Source: Acidimicrobiia bacterium (GTDB lineage Bacteria; Actinomycetota; Acidimicrobiia; Spongiisociales; ZC4RG35). From it: a stretch of DNA of 7,189 bases. Shown piece after piece: positions 1 through 6,610 of this stretch. Where the stretch lies: assembly GCA_025929005.1 (NCBI GenBank), contig JAICND010000071.1, forward strand, positions 1 through 7,189, read 5' to 3'. Below the pieces are notes generated by a model. That model had not been told where the DNA came from. It saw only the letters and a program-made list of their open reading frames with translations, and ran no database searches. The position numbers and the translations under genes are program-made. Numbering within the stretch: the first letter of the stretch is position 1; each line of letters begins with the position of its first letter.

Positions 1-1785
1 GCCAAGGTCGATCTGCGCCGACTGCCCGACCTTGTCCGCAGGGCACTCAACTTGGTGATGCGCGCGGGTAAACGCGAGTTCCTCCTTTCGACCGCGCTCC
101 AGTTTTTGTCGGCGGCCACCATCGCGGTACAACTGGTCGTAGGTCAGCGGGCCCTGCAGGCCCTACTCGATGCCGACCGCACCGGAGCCGGTCTCGACAC
201 AGTGGCGCCTTGGGCGATCTCACTTGCCGCATTGACCGCGGTTTCGCTTTTCTCCTCGGCAGTGCAGCGAGAGCAGCAACAGATCCTCGGCGAGTTGGTC
301 AGCCGTCACATGCTTGGAGAGGCTTTCGCCGTCGCCTCCAAGGTAGAGCTGGCGGCCTTTGAGCGTCCCGAGTTCCACAACCGGCTGCAACGAGTCCAAA
401 GTGGCCTGCACCAGCCGCTCAACATGGTGTACGGGGTCAGCGGCCTGGTCTCGGCTCTGGTAGGCGTGCTGGGGGTGTCGATCGCTCTCATCGCCATCGA
501 ACCTCTGTTGATTCCCCTCGTCCTGACGGTGCTGCTCCCGGCGTGGATGGCCGCCTCCCGACGCAGCTCGGCTTTCTGGCGCTTCTTCTGGAGGATGACC
601 CCGACTGATCGCGAACGGCACTACGTCGGACAGCTATTGGGTGGCCGCGACGAGGCCAAAGAAGTCCGAGCCTTCGGTTTGGGGTCGTTCCTCATTGAGC
701 GTTGGAACCGGCTCTACGACCATCGTCTTAAGGAACTGAGGGCCGTCGCCCGCCGTCAGCTTCTCTTCACGCTGGTATCCACCTTTGTGGTCGGAATCCT
801 GCTCGGAGGGATCGTGCTGCTCGTTGCTTATCTCGCTTCTTCCGGACGGGTATCTCTCGCAGAAGCCGGAGTGGCGATCGCCGGCATCGCCGTCGTCGGC
901 GCTCGGTTGGCAGGGGCCGGATACAGCATCAGTTCCTTGTCCGAGGCCGGTTTCTACCTTGACGACTTCAGCAAGTTCCTCGAGTTGGCAGTGGAGCCCC
1001 TGCCTTCCGGGACCACCATCCCGTCGCAGTTCAAGCGCATCGAAGTCGAGAACATCAGCTTCACGTACCCGAGTTCGATGGAGCCGGCGCTAACCAACGT
1101 GTCATTGCACGTTGAAGCGGGCGAAGTGGTGGCGCTGGTTGGTGAGAACGGGTCCGGGAAGTCAACACTGGCCAAGCTGCTGGCCGGGCTCTATCGGCCT
1201 TCCCACGGCCGGATCACCTGGGACGGGGTGGACATCGGCGATGTGGATCAAGTGGAGTTCAGTCACCAGGTCGCGGTGATCTTTCAGGACTTCCTTCGCT
1301 ATCACCTCTCCGCCTCGGACAACATTGGTCTGGGCCGATTCGAGGCAGCCGGCGACCGTGATCAGATCGTTGAGGCAGCCGATCAGGCCGGTGCCCACGA
1401 GATGGTAAACAACCTTCCCGCCGGATATGAGACCTTGCTCGGCCCTGAATTCCTGGGCGGTGTCGATCTCTCCACGGGCCAGTGGCAACGAATGGCGCTG
1501 GCCAGGGCTTTCTTCCGCAATGCTCCGTTCGTGATCCTCGATGAGCCCACCTCATCGTTGGACGCCAAGGCCGAGCACGAGCTCTTCGAACGCATCCGCA
1601 GTCTCTTGAAGGGCAGAACAGTTCTGTTGATCTCCCATCGCTTCTCCTCGGTGCGAACGGCCGACCGCATCTACGTCCTCCATGAAGGCGAGGTCGTTGA
1701 GGACGGGACCCATCACGAGCTGATGGCAGCAGGCGGCCGCTACTCCGAGATGTTCAGCCTGCAGGCCCAGGCCTACCAGCTCTGA
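1..1785 (+). CDS. ABC exporter half-transporter, fused permease and ATPase (5'-partial)
   Basis: Membrane exporter subunit that couples ATP hydrolysis to substrate export; it would work as a dimer. The substrate cannot be told from sequence. Numbering residues from the TTG at 52, about six hydrophobic segments fall near 10-30, 52-72, 128-148, 150-168, 238-262 and 268-290. The nucleotide-binding domain follows (about 329-577): Walker A GENGSGKST (364-372), Q-loop FQDF (411-414), signature LSTGQ (473-477), Walker B FVILDEPTSSLD (493-504) and H-loop ISHR (527-530). The frame is open to base 1. The TTG at 52 has no convincing ribosome site, and the 17 upstream codons (R- and L-rich, e.g. LRRLPDLVRRAL) resemble the usual N-terminus of such exporters, so the true start is probably left of the window. 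The FQDFLRYHL stretch recalls NisT/SpaT-like peptide exporters, but that is weak. Its end overlaps the convergent HAD gene by 13 bp. Confidence 0.93.
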   Translation, partial: AKVDLRRLPDLVRRALNLVMRAGKREFLLSTALQFLSAATIAVQLVVGQRALQALLDADRTGAGLDTVAPWAISLAALTAVSLFSSAVQREQQQILGELVSRHMLGEAFAVASKVELAAFERPEFHNRLQRVQSGLHQPLNMVYGVSGLVSALVGVLGVSIALIAIEPLLIPLVLTVLLPAWMAASRRSSAFWRFFWRMTPTDRERHYVGQLLGGRDEAKEVRAFGLGSFLIERWNRLYDHRLKELRAVARRQLLFTLVSTFVVGILLGGIVLLVAYLASSGRVSLAEAGVAIAGIAVVGARLAGAGYSISSLSEAGFYLDDFSKFLELAVEPLPSGTTIPSQFKRIEVENISFTYPSSMEPALTNVSLHVEAGEVVALVGENGSGKSTLAKLLAGLYRPSHGRITWDGVDIGDVDQVEFSHQVAVIFQDFLRYHLSASDNIGLGRFEAAGDRDQIVEAADQAGAHEMVNNLPAGYETLLGPEFLGGVDLSTGQWQRMALARAFFRNAPFVILDEPTSSLDAKAEHELFERIRSLLKGRTVLLISHRFSSVRTADRIYVLHEGEVVEDGTHHELMAAGGRYSEMFSLQAQAYQL

Positions 1786-2393
1786 ATCTCTTCAAGGGAC
1801 CCCACCACCTGATCGGCGGGTTCGAGCGACTCGCGAGGGAAGTGGCCCCGGTCGACGGCGATCACACCCATTCCTGCCTTCCGGGCCGCCTCGATTCCGG
1901 TTGGACTGTCTTCGATCACCAGGCAATCGGCAGGGTCGATGGCAAGCAAATCCGCCGCTCGCAGATACACGTCGGGGGCGGGTTTGGGCTGACCTACTTC
2001 GTCCGCCCCGACCGAGACCTTGAAACGCCCTGCCAAACCTGCCGCGGCCAGGACCGCATCGAGCCGCCAACGATCGCTGTTCGAAGCGACCGCCACAGGG
2101 ACATCGAGCCGACCAAGAAGACCAACCGCATCAGCAAAGGCCTCCAGGCCACCGGAGAGGATCGCCCGTAGCCGATCGTTGGCGTTGCTCAGGATGACCT
2201 CGGGGTCGATCCCGAGACGGGGACCAAAAGTCTCTGCGAGGTCGCGGTCGGTGGTTCCGATGAACCTGGCGAATTCTTCGGGAGAGAGCAGGAAACCGTA
2301 TCTCTCCAGAGTTTCTTGCCAGGCCGCGGCCGAGGCCCTTTCCGAGTCGGCCAGCACCCCGTCGCAGTCGAAGATGACGGCCCCGACTGTCAC
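1773..2393 (-). CDS. HAD-superfamily hydrolase, beta-phosphoglucomutase/phosphatase-like
   Basis: Probable cytosolic phosphatase or phosphomutase of HAD subfamily I with a helical cap (PgmB/Gph/YniC-like). All four HAD motifs are present in 206 residues: motif I DCDGVLAD with nucleophile D9 and acid/base D11; motif II ASNSD with S104; motif III KPAPD with K137; motif IV EDSPTGIEAA with E161 and D162 for magnesium. Residues about 17-85 form the cap. Length is normal for the family, and the substrate is not predictable. The start is GTG at 2393, in a 4-base GTGA overlap with the gatB stop. No Shine-Dalgarno sequence precedes it, so translation is probably coupled to gatB. It is the last gene of the gat cluster and ends inside the 3' end of the convergent ABC gene. 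The family is certain; any role related to tRNA amidation is not supported by sequence. Confidence 0.93.
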   Translation of the reverse strand: MTVGAVIFDCDGVLADSERASAAAWQETLERYGFLLSPEEFARFIGTTDRDLAETFGPRLGIDPEVILSNANDRLRAILSGGLEAFADAVGLLGRLDVPVAVASNSDRWRLDAVLAAAGLAGRFKVSVGADEVGQPKPAPDVYLRAADLLAIDPADCLVIEDSPTGIEAARKAGMGVIAVDRGHFPRESLEPADQVVGSLEEIQSW

Positions 2394-3838
2394 GTAATGC
2401 GTTGACGCAGGAGGGCGTTGACGAGTTTGGGGTCCGCCTTGCCGCCGGTTGCCCGCATCACCTGGCCCACCAGGAAGCCGAGGACCTTCTCCTCTCCCCC
2501 CCGGAGACGTTCGATGGCTTCGGCGTTGGCCGCCAACACCTGATCGATGGCCGCCCCGATCAACCCCTCGTCCGATACCTGCACCAGGTCGCGGGCCTCA
2601 GCCACCTCGCGGGGGGAACCCTCCCCCGCCATCACTCCTGACAAGGCTTCTTTAGCCGCCGATGAGGACAAAGTGCCCTGCTTCACCATCATCACCAACT
2701 CAGCCAGGTCGCTTCCCCTGATACGAACCTCGGCCTTAGAGGCCTCGGCCCTGCGGAAAACGGCCGTGACCTCTCCGGTGATCCAATTGGCACTGATCAC
2801 CGGGTCGGCACCCAGGGCCACGGCCTCGTCGAACACCCGCCGCAGGTCGGGGTCGCTCCCCGACAGCACATTGACCAGATGGCTGTCCAAACCCAGTTGA
2901 CCAAAACGATGTCTCCGGTCAGCCGGGAGCTCGGGCAAGTCGGTCCGAATCCTCTCGACCGTCGAGGCCGGCATCTCCAACGGGACCAGGTCGGGCTCGG
3001 TGAAGTACCGATAGTCCGAACTTCCCTCTTTCGTGCGCATCCCTTTGGTAGCCCCGACCTCTTCATCCCAATGCCGGGTTTCCTGGATGACGGCTCCCCC
3101 GTCCTCGAGCACTCCAATCTGTCGATCGATCTCAGACCCGATGGCTCGCTCCAAGGAACGGAACGAGTTCATGTTCTTGATCTCAACTTTGGTGCCCAAC
3201 TCTTTCGTGCTGACCGGCCTCACCGACACGTTGGCATCGAAACGAATAGACCCCTCCTCCATCCGTGCATCGGACACGCCGAGTTCGGCGACCAGTGCCC
3301 GCAGATCCTGGGCGTAGGCACGGGCCTGCGCCGCCGAGCGCAGATCGGGTCTCGAGACGATCTCCACCAGGGGAACTCCGCTCCGGTTGAAGTCGAGCAA
3401 AGTCGAGGTCGCCGCGTGAATCCGGCCCCCCGAACCCTGATGGAGGCTCTTGCCGGTGTCCTCCTCCATATGGGCGCGTTCGATACCAACCCGGATCTCC
3501 TCGCCGTCGGCGGTCACATCGAGCCATCCGTCGACGCATACCGGCAAGTCAAACTGGCTGATCTGGTAGTTCTTGGGGACGTCGGCGTAGAAGTAGTTTT
3601 TGCGATGGAACACCGAGAAGGGAGCGATCCGGCAGTGAAGGGCCAGGCCGATGCGAGCCAGCCACTCGATGGCGGTGCCGTTGGTGACCGGCAATGCCCC
3701 CGGTAACCCGAGACACGTCGGGCAGACAGCGGTGTTGGGTTGGTCTCCAAACACAACCGGGCACCCGCAGAACATCTTGCTGGCGGTGCCCAGTTCGACG
3801 TGGACCTCGATGCCTATCACCGGCTCCCAGGTGCTCAT
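2390..3838 (-). CDS. gatB: Asp-tRNA(Asn)/Glu-tRNA(Gln) amidotransferase subunit B
   Basis: Subunit B of the GatCAB amidotransferase. It binds the mischarged tRNA, activates the Glu or Asp carboxyl group with ATP, and receives ammonia from GatA. The 482-residue length is typical. Visible features: N-terminal GIEVHVEL (9-16); a zinc-binding cysteine set C24, C26, C39 and C42; the catalytic-cradle stretch HRKNYFYADVPKNYQISQF (78-96); the family signature LDFNRSGVPLVEI (148-160); the acidic EGSIRFDANVSV region (195-206); SSDYRYFTEPDL (273-284); and a C-terminal helical YqeY-like tail, about 335-482, used for tRNA recognition. The ATG at 3838 overlaps the gatA stop as ATGA. A weak AGG lies about a dozen bases upstream, so coupling probably supplies most initiation. 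The stop overlaps the HAD start as GTGA. No key residue is missing. Confidence 0.98.
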   Translation of the reverse strand: MSTWEPVIGIEVHVELGTASKMFCGCPVVFGDQPNTAVCPTCLGLPGALPVTNGTAIEWLARIGLALHCRIAPFSVFHRKNYFYADVPKNYQISQFDLPVCVDGWLDVTADGEEIRVGIERAHMEEDTGKSLHQGSGGRIHAATSTLLDFNRSGVPLVEIVSRPDLRSAAQARAYAQDLRALVAELGVSDARMEEGSIRFDANVSVRPVSTKELGTKVEIKNMNSFRSLERAIGSEIDRQIGVLEDGGAVIQETRHWDEEVGATKGMRTKEGSSDYRYFTEPDLVPLEMPASTVERIRTDLPELPADRRHRFGQLGLDSHLVNVLSGSDPDLRRVFDEAVALGADPVISANWITGEVTAVFRRAEASKAEVRIRGSDLAELVMMVKQGTLSSSAAKEALSGVMAGEGSPREVAEARDLVQVSDEGLIGAAIDQVLAANAEAIERLRGGEEKVLGFLVGQVMRATGGKADPKLVNALLRQRIT

Positions 3839-5304
3839 GTGGGGAGACCTGCCATAGCCGGTCGGGCGGTAAAGCCTGCCCTCTCTTCCACCGCCCTCGC
3901 CATGCGGAACATCACCGCTTCACCCAGCGCCGGGGCCATCACCTGGAGGCCGATCGGCAGACCCTGATGATCGAGCCCGACCGGAACCGAGATCGCCGGT
4001 GTGCCTGCCAGGTCGGCCGGGATGGTGCACACATCCGACAGATACATGGCCAGAGGATCCTGGGTTTTGGCCCCTAGCTCGAAGGCCACCGTGGGGCTGG
4101 TGGGCGAGACCAGCACGTCAACCCGTTCATGAACCTCGGCGATTTCCCGGATCAGCTTGGTTCGGAGCCGGTTGGCCTGGCCGTAGAAGGCGTCGTAATA
4201 GCCCGCGGACAACGAATAGGTGCCGAGCAAGATCCTTCGTATGACTTCGGGCCCGAACCCTTCGGCGCGGGTTCGAGCCATCATCTCCTCGACCGTCTCG
4301 CCGTCGACCCGAAGCCCGTAACGAACCCCATCAAACCGCGCCAGGTTGGCCGAGGCCTCCGCCGGAGCGATCAGGTAGTAGCAAGAAAGCGCCAGCTCGA
4401 ATGTGGGCAGCGATACCTCGACCAGTTCCGCCCCATCAGCGGCTAGCCGGTTCAGCATCTCCGCCATGGCGGTCGACACCGCGGGCTCATAGCCCTCCCC
4501 GGACAACTCGGTCACGACCCCGACCCGGATGCCCTTGGGACCGGCTTCCAGGTCGGATCGCATCTCTGGCACGGGCCCGGGGTAGGAGGTGGAGTCCAAA
4601 GGGTCGTGTCCGGCAACAGCCTCGAACAAGGTCAGGGCATCGCCCACGTTCCGGGCCAGCGGACCGATCTGATCGAGTGACGAGGCGAAAGCCACCAAGC
4701 CGTATCTGCTCACGAGCCCATAGGTCGGCTTGAAACCCACAACTCCGCACAAGGAGGCGGGCTGGCGGATTGAGCCGCCGGTGTCGGAGCCAAAACCTCC
4801 CAACGCCGAGCCGACCGCCACCGCGGCAGCTGAGCCGCCCGAGCTCCCACCCGGAACTCGCTCGGGATCCCAGGGGTTGCGGGTAGGGCCAAATGCCGAG
4901 TTCTCCGTTGAGGATCCCATGGCGAATTCATCGAGGTTGGTCTTGCCAACGATGACGGCTCCACCCGAGCGCAAACGGCTCACCACCGTGGCGTCATAGG
5001 GCGGAACGTACCCGGCGAGGATCTGGCTTGAGCATGTGGTCGTCATGCCTCTTGTACAGAAGTTGTCCTTGAGAGCCAAAGGGATACCGTGCAAAGGGCC
5101 CCGATCTGTGCCCGCCGCCAGCTCCCGATCAGCTGATTCGGCGGCCTTGCGCGCTCCCTCGTGGTCGATAGTGAGATAGCAGTGAAGTTGAGCCTCGGTA
5201 AACGAGGCGCGTTCGATCACCGCCTCCAACAAGTCAACCGATGTCGCTTGGCCGGAACGGAGCTGCTTACCCGCCTCGGCGATGGTCAGATCGGCCAGGC
5301 TCAT
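3835..5304 (-). CDS. gatA: Asp-tRNA(Asn)/Glu-tRNA(Gln) amidotransferase subunit A
   Basis: Glutaminase subunit of GatCAB. It releases ammonia from glutamine, which then passes to the GatB active site. The protein belongs to the amidase-signature family and at 489 residues is full length. The Ser-cisSer-Lys catalytic triad is intact: K79 in LALKDNF, S154 in the GGSSGGSA glycine-serine loop, and S178 in GSDTGGSIR. This numbering coincides with the triad described for Staphylococcus aureus GatA. KTNLDEFAMGSSTENSAFG (121-139) is the conserved stretch preceding the loop. The start ATG at 5304 has a reasonable ribosome site (GAGGG just upstream) and overlaps the gatC stop as ATGA; the stop overlaps the gatB start in the same way. 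The uninterrupted C-A-B order and complete catalytic residues point to a functional enzyme. Whether it serves Gln-tRNA, Asn-tRNA or both depends on which synthetases the genome lacks. Confidence 0.98.
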   Translation of the reverse strand: MSLADLTIAEAGKQLRSGQATSVDLLEAVIERASFTEAQLHCYLTIDHEGARKAAESADRELAAGTDRGPLHGIPLALKDNFCTRGMTTTCSSQILAGYVPPYDATVVSRLRSGGAVIVGKTNLDEFAMGSSTENSAFGPTRNPWDPERVPGGSSGGSAAAVAVGSALGGFGSDTGGSIRQPASLCGVVGFKPTYGLVSRYGLVAFASSLDQIGPLARNVGDALTLFEAVAGHDPLDSTSYPGPVPEMRSDLEAGPKGIRVGVVTELSGEGYEPAVSTAMAEMLNRLAADGAELVEVSLPTFELALSCYYLIAPAEASANLARFDGVRYGLRVDGETVEEMMARTRAEGFGPEVIRRILLGTYSLSAGYYDAFYGQANRLRTKLIREIAEVHERVDVLVSPTSPTVAFELGAKTQDPLAMYLSDVCTIPADLAGTPAISVPVGLDHQGLPIGLQVMAPALGEAVMFRMARAVEERAGFTARPAMAGLPT

Positions 5305-5591
5305 GCACCCTCGAGGGCGGGCGGCACCTCGAAGTATCCATCCCGTGCCGACGGAGCCTGCGATAAGACCTCGTCCACATCGAGGGGAGGACGCACCTCG
5401 TCAGGGCGGAAGACGTTGGATAACCCGAGCGGATGGGCTGTGGGTGCGAGGCCGGTGGTGTCCACGGCTTGCACTCGGGCTGCGTGATCGAGGATCACCG
5501 CTAGTTGTGAACGGTATCGATCGAGTTCATCGGGAGTCAGGGCCAGGCGGGCCAGGCGGGCCACGTGGGCGATATCGATCTCGATCGGCAT
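5301..5591 (-). CDS. gatC: Asp-tRNA(Asn)/Glu-tRNA(Gln) amidotransferase subunit C
   Basis: Small subunit that wraps around the GatA-GatB interface and stabilises the complex. The 96-residue product has the family's hallmarks: an N-terminal HVARLARLALTPDE helix (residues 9-22), a second helix about 24-41 (RYRSQLAVILDHAARVQA), and a C-terminal part with the usual promoter-of-assembly features VRPPLD (66-71) and GYFEVPPALE (85-94), which threads between the partners. The ATG at 5591 gives the standard family N-terminus, and no other in-frame start lies within the 46-bp gap upstream. No Shine-Dalgarno sequence sits at normal distance; a -10-like TACACT ends 10 bases upstream, which suggests a leaderless or near-leaderless message. 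It is the first of four genes joined by 4-base overlaps and follows the cytochrome c gene on the same strand with no visible terminator between them. Confidence 0.96.
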   Translation of the reverse strand: MPIEIDIAHVARLARLALTPDELDRYRSQLAVILDHAARVQAVDTTGLAPTAHPLGLSNVFRPDEVRPPLDVDEVLSQAPSARDGYFEVPPALEGA

Positions 5592-5601
5592 GAGGCCGGG
5601 G

Positions 5602-5628
5602 AGTGTAGGTGGAGTGCTCCTCCGCCAA
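5602..5628 (-). promoter_or_regulatory. gatC: Possible housekeeping promoter for a leaderless gatCAB message
   Basis: On the minus strand a TTGGCG (5628-5623) is followed after 15 bases by TACACT (5607-5602), which fits a TAnnnT -10 element. The gatC ATG begins 10 bases beyond it, so transcription would start at or within a few bases of the start codon. The lack of a ribosome site near gatC agrees with leaderless translation, which is common in Actinobacteria. The 15-base spacing is shorter than ideal and the -35 match is partial, so this is a tentative call. The GGCGGAGG purine run nearby lies about 25-35 bases from the ATG, too far to serve gatC as a ribosome site. Confidence 0.4.
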
Positions 5629-5637
5629 CTGGCTCGA

Positions 5638-6039
5638 TCAATCCGATAGCAGGAACTCGATCAGCAACTCGATTTCGTTGGCGGACAACGCCAGGGTCGG
5701 CATCTCTTCGGAATAGCCCTCGACAAGAAACGCCTGAGGTTCGAGCAGCGACTGGCGGACGTACTCCTCAGCCTCCAGCCCCGGTATCCGGCTTCCGGCC
5801 CGGGCAGCTAGATCGGTCAGGTCAGGTCCCACGGCTGCCTCTCCGGGTTCGCCGTCCCGGCTGTGACAACCGGTGCAACCCTTGGTGAGGAACACAGTCC
5901 GCCCGTCGAGGGCTGAGCCGATGACGGTTTCGTCTGTGACCGGTGGACCCGGTTGACTCTGGAAGGCTGCCCAGGTCGCCCCGGCCAGCCCCAGAGTCAC
6001 CAGGCCCGTAACCAACAGCCGGCGTAGCTCAGTCTGCAA
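5638..6039 (-). CDS. Membrane-anchored single-haem c-type cytochrome
   Basis: Small electron carrier facing the outside of the cytoplasmic membrane. The 133-residue product starts with a short charged stretch (QTELRR), then one hydrophobic segment (about 8-26) that is either an uncleaved anchor or a signal peptide. The class I cytochrome c domain holds one haem site CTGCH (C55, C58, H59), GPDLTDLAAR after it (71-80), and a probable axial methionine M113 in EEMPTLALSANEIELLIEFLL, the usual C-terminal helix. The start is TTG at 6039, overlapping the end of the YtkA-like gene by 11 bp; no better in-frame start lies upstream before a stop, but a later TTG or GTG at residues 9-14 is possible. The overlap implies co-expression with the upstream exported protein. 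Its electron partner cannot be inferred; the domain resembles the cytochrome c modules attached to terminal oxidases or dehydrogenases. Confidence 0.9.
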   Translation of the reverse strand: MQTELRRLLVTGLVTLGLAGATWAAFQSQPGPPVTDETVIGSALDGRTVFLTKGCTGCHSRDGEPGEAAVGPDLTDLAARAGSRIPGLEAEEYVRQSLLEPQAFLVEGYSEEMPTLALSANEIELLIEFLLSD

Positions 6040-6547
6040 GCCCAGGCTTTGCCGAACGTCGCGTAATCACCGCCACCAATCGGGTCGCAAAGACGCCCAG
6101 GGCGATGGCGGTGGCTGCCGCCAAGACCAGTCCCCAGATCGGAAGGCTGGCGGTCGCCGCCACTGCCGCGGCCGGTGCGGATGAGACCAGCAGCTCACCC
6201 AGTTCATGCACGGCAAAGTCTCCTTGCGTGACTGACCACATCCAGGCACCACCATCAGGGAAAGTCACTTCAGCCACGTAGTGGCCGGGCTTGCCATCGG
6301 CCTGGCCTACGAACCGAAGCGTCTCTCCGGTTGACGGGTTGCGAGCAGTGATCTCGGTCTCCGCTCCCTCAACCGGAGTCTTTCCGTGCTGGAGAATCGT
6401 GTAGCCAAGCTGATACGTCTCGCCGGCCCGAAACTCGCCGGGAAGCTCATCCATGCTCGTGATCGCCCAACCTCCCGCGATTGCGGCTGGAGCCGCCAGT
6501 ATCAGGAGACCGGTGGTCAGCATCCCGATAGCAGTGAGTCTCTTCAA
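6029..6547 (-). CDS. Exported YtkA/FixH-like domain protein with C-terminal membrane anchor
   Basis: Predicted envelope protein of 172 residues. A signal peptide (KR then a hydrophobic run, residues 1-24, likely cut after AIA) leads to an extracytoplasmic beta-rich domain of about 25-118: AGETYQLGYTILQHGKTPVEGAETEI (41-66), then GKPGHYVAEVTFPDGGAWMWSV (85-106). That layout, with a 'gain from more/other' immunoglobulin-like fold, resembles YtkA/FixH-like domains, which occur near copper handling and cytochrome oxidase genes. H54, H89, M103 and H114 are possible metal ligands, which is inference. A transmembrane helix (about 136-161) and a short basic tail ITRRSAK follow, giving N-out/C-in topology. 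The TTG start at 6547 is fixed by a strong ribosome site, AGGAGGTG, 4 bases upstream. It is the first gene of the minus-strand run, diverges from the sigma factor gene, and overlaps the cytochrome c gene by 11 bp. The domain call is from pattern recognition and moderately sure; the function is unknown. Confidence 0.8.
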   Translation of the reverse strand: MKRLTAIGMLTTGLLILAAPAAIAGGWAITSMDELPGEFRAGETYQLGYTILQHGKTPVEGAETEITARNPSTGETLRFVGQADGKPGHYVAEVTFPDGGAWMWSVTQGDFAVHELGELLVSSAPAAAVAATASLPIWGLVLAAATAIALGVFATRLVAVITRRSAKPGLAD

Positions 6548-6551
6548 CTCG

Positions 6552-6559
6552 CACCTCCT
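6552..6559 (-). promoter_or_regulatory. Strong Shine-Dalgarno deciding a TTG start
   Basis: On the minus strand AGGAGGTG lies 4 bases before the TTG at 6547, a near-perfect complement of the 16S rRNA 3' end. It supports the TTG as the true start of the YtkA-like gene, in contrast to the gatC and sigma factor starts, which have no such site. Confidence 0.85.
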
Positions 6560-6573
6560 AGGTGTTTGCCCTC

Positions 6574-6601
6574 TCTACACCGATGGAGCCGCCCAGGTTC
6601 C
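6574..6601 (-). promoter_or_regulatory. Putative ECF-type promoter of the YtkA-like/cytochrome c genes
   Basis: Reading the minus strand, GGAACC (6601-6596) is followed by 14 bases and GGTGTAGA (6581-6574). GGAAC-type -35 elements are typical of many ECF sigma factors, including E. coli RpoE and mycobacterial SigE/SigH. Transcription would begin near 6569, leaving a leader of about 20 bases that contains the AGGAGGTG ribosome site. The same twelve fixed bases with the same spacing occur on the other strand before the sigma factor gene, which strengthens the call. Direct proof of use is lacking. Confidence 0.6.
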
Positions 6602-6610
6602 GGGGGAATG

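Noticed and set aside
704..735. GGAACC followed after 14 bases by CGTCTTAA, resembling an ECF promoter
   Set aside because: It lies deep inside the ABC transporter coding region, its -10 half differs from the GGTGTA pair, and no gene starts just downstream.
2398..2409. Perfect short palindrome TGCGTTGACGCA near the gatB/HAD junction
   Set aside because: Five-base arms with a two-base centre inside the gatB coding end, with no T-run; not enough for a terminator or operator call.
2879..3706. 275-codon open frame on the plus strand opposite gatB
   Set aside because: It is a long shadow frame produced by GC-rich codon use of gatB on the other strand; the peptide shows no recognisable domain and no ribosome site was seen.
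5538..5563. Short direct repeat of GGCCAGGCG units in gatC
   Set aside because: It encodes the conserved ARLARLA helix of GatC; the repeat follows from the protein sequence.
5611..5620. GGAGTGCTCC mini-hairpin between cytochrome c and gatC
   Set aside because: Four-base arms with a two-base loop and no following T-run; too weak for a terminator.
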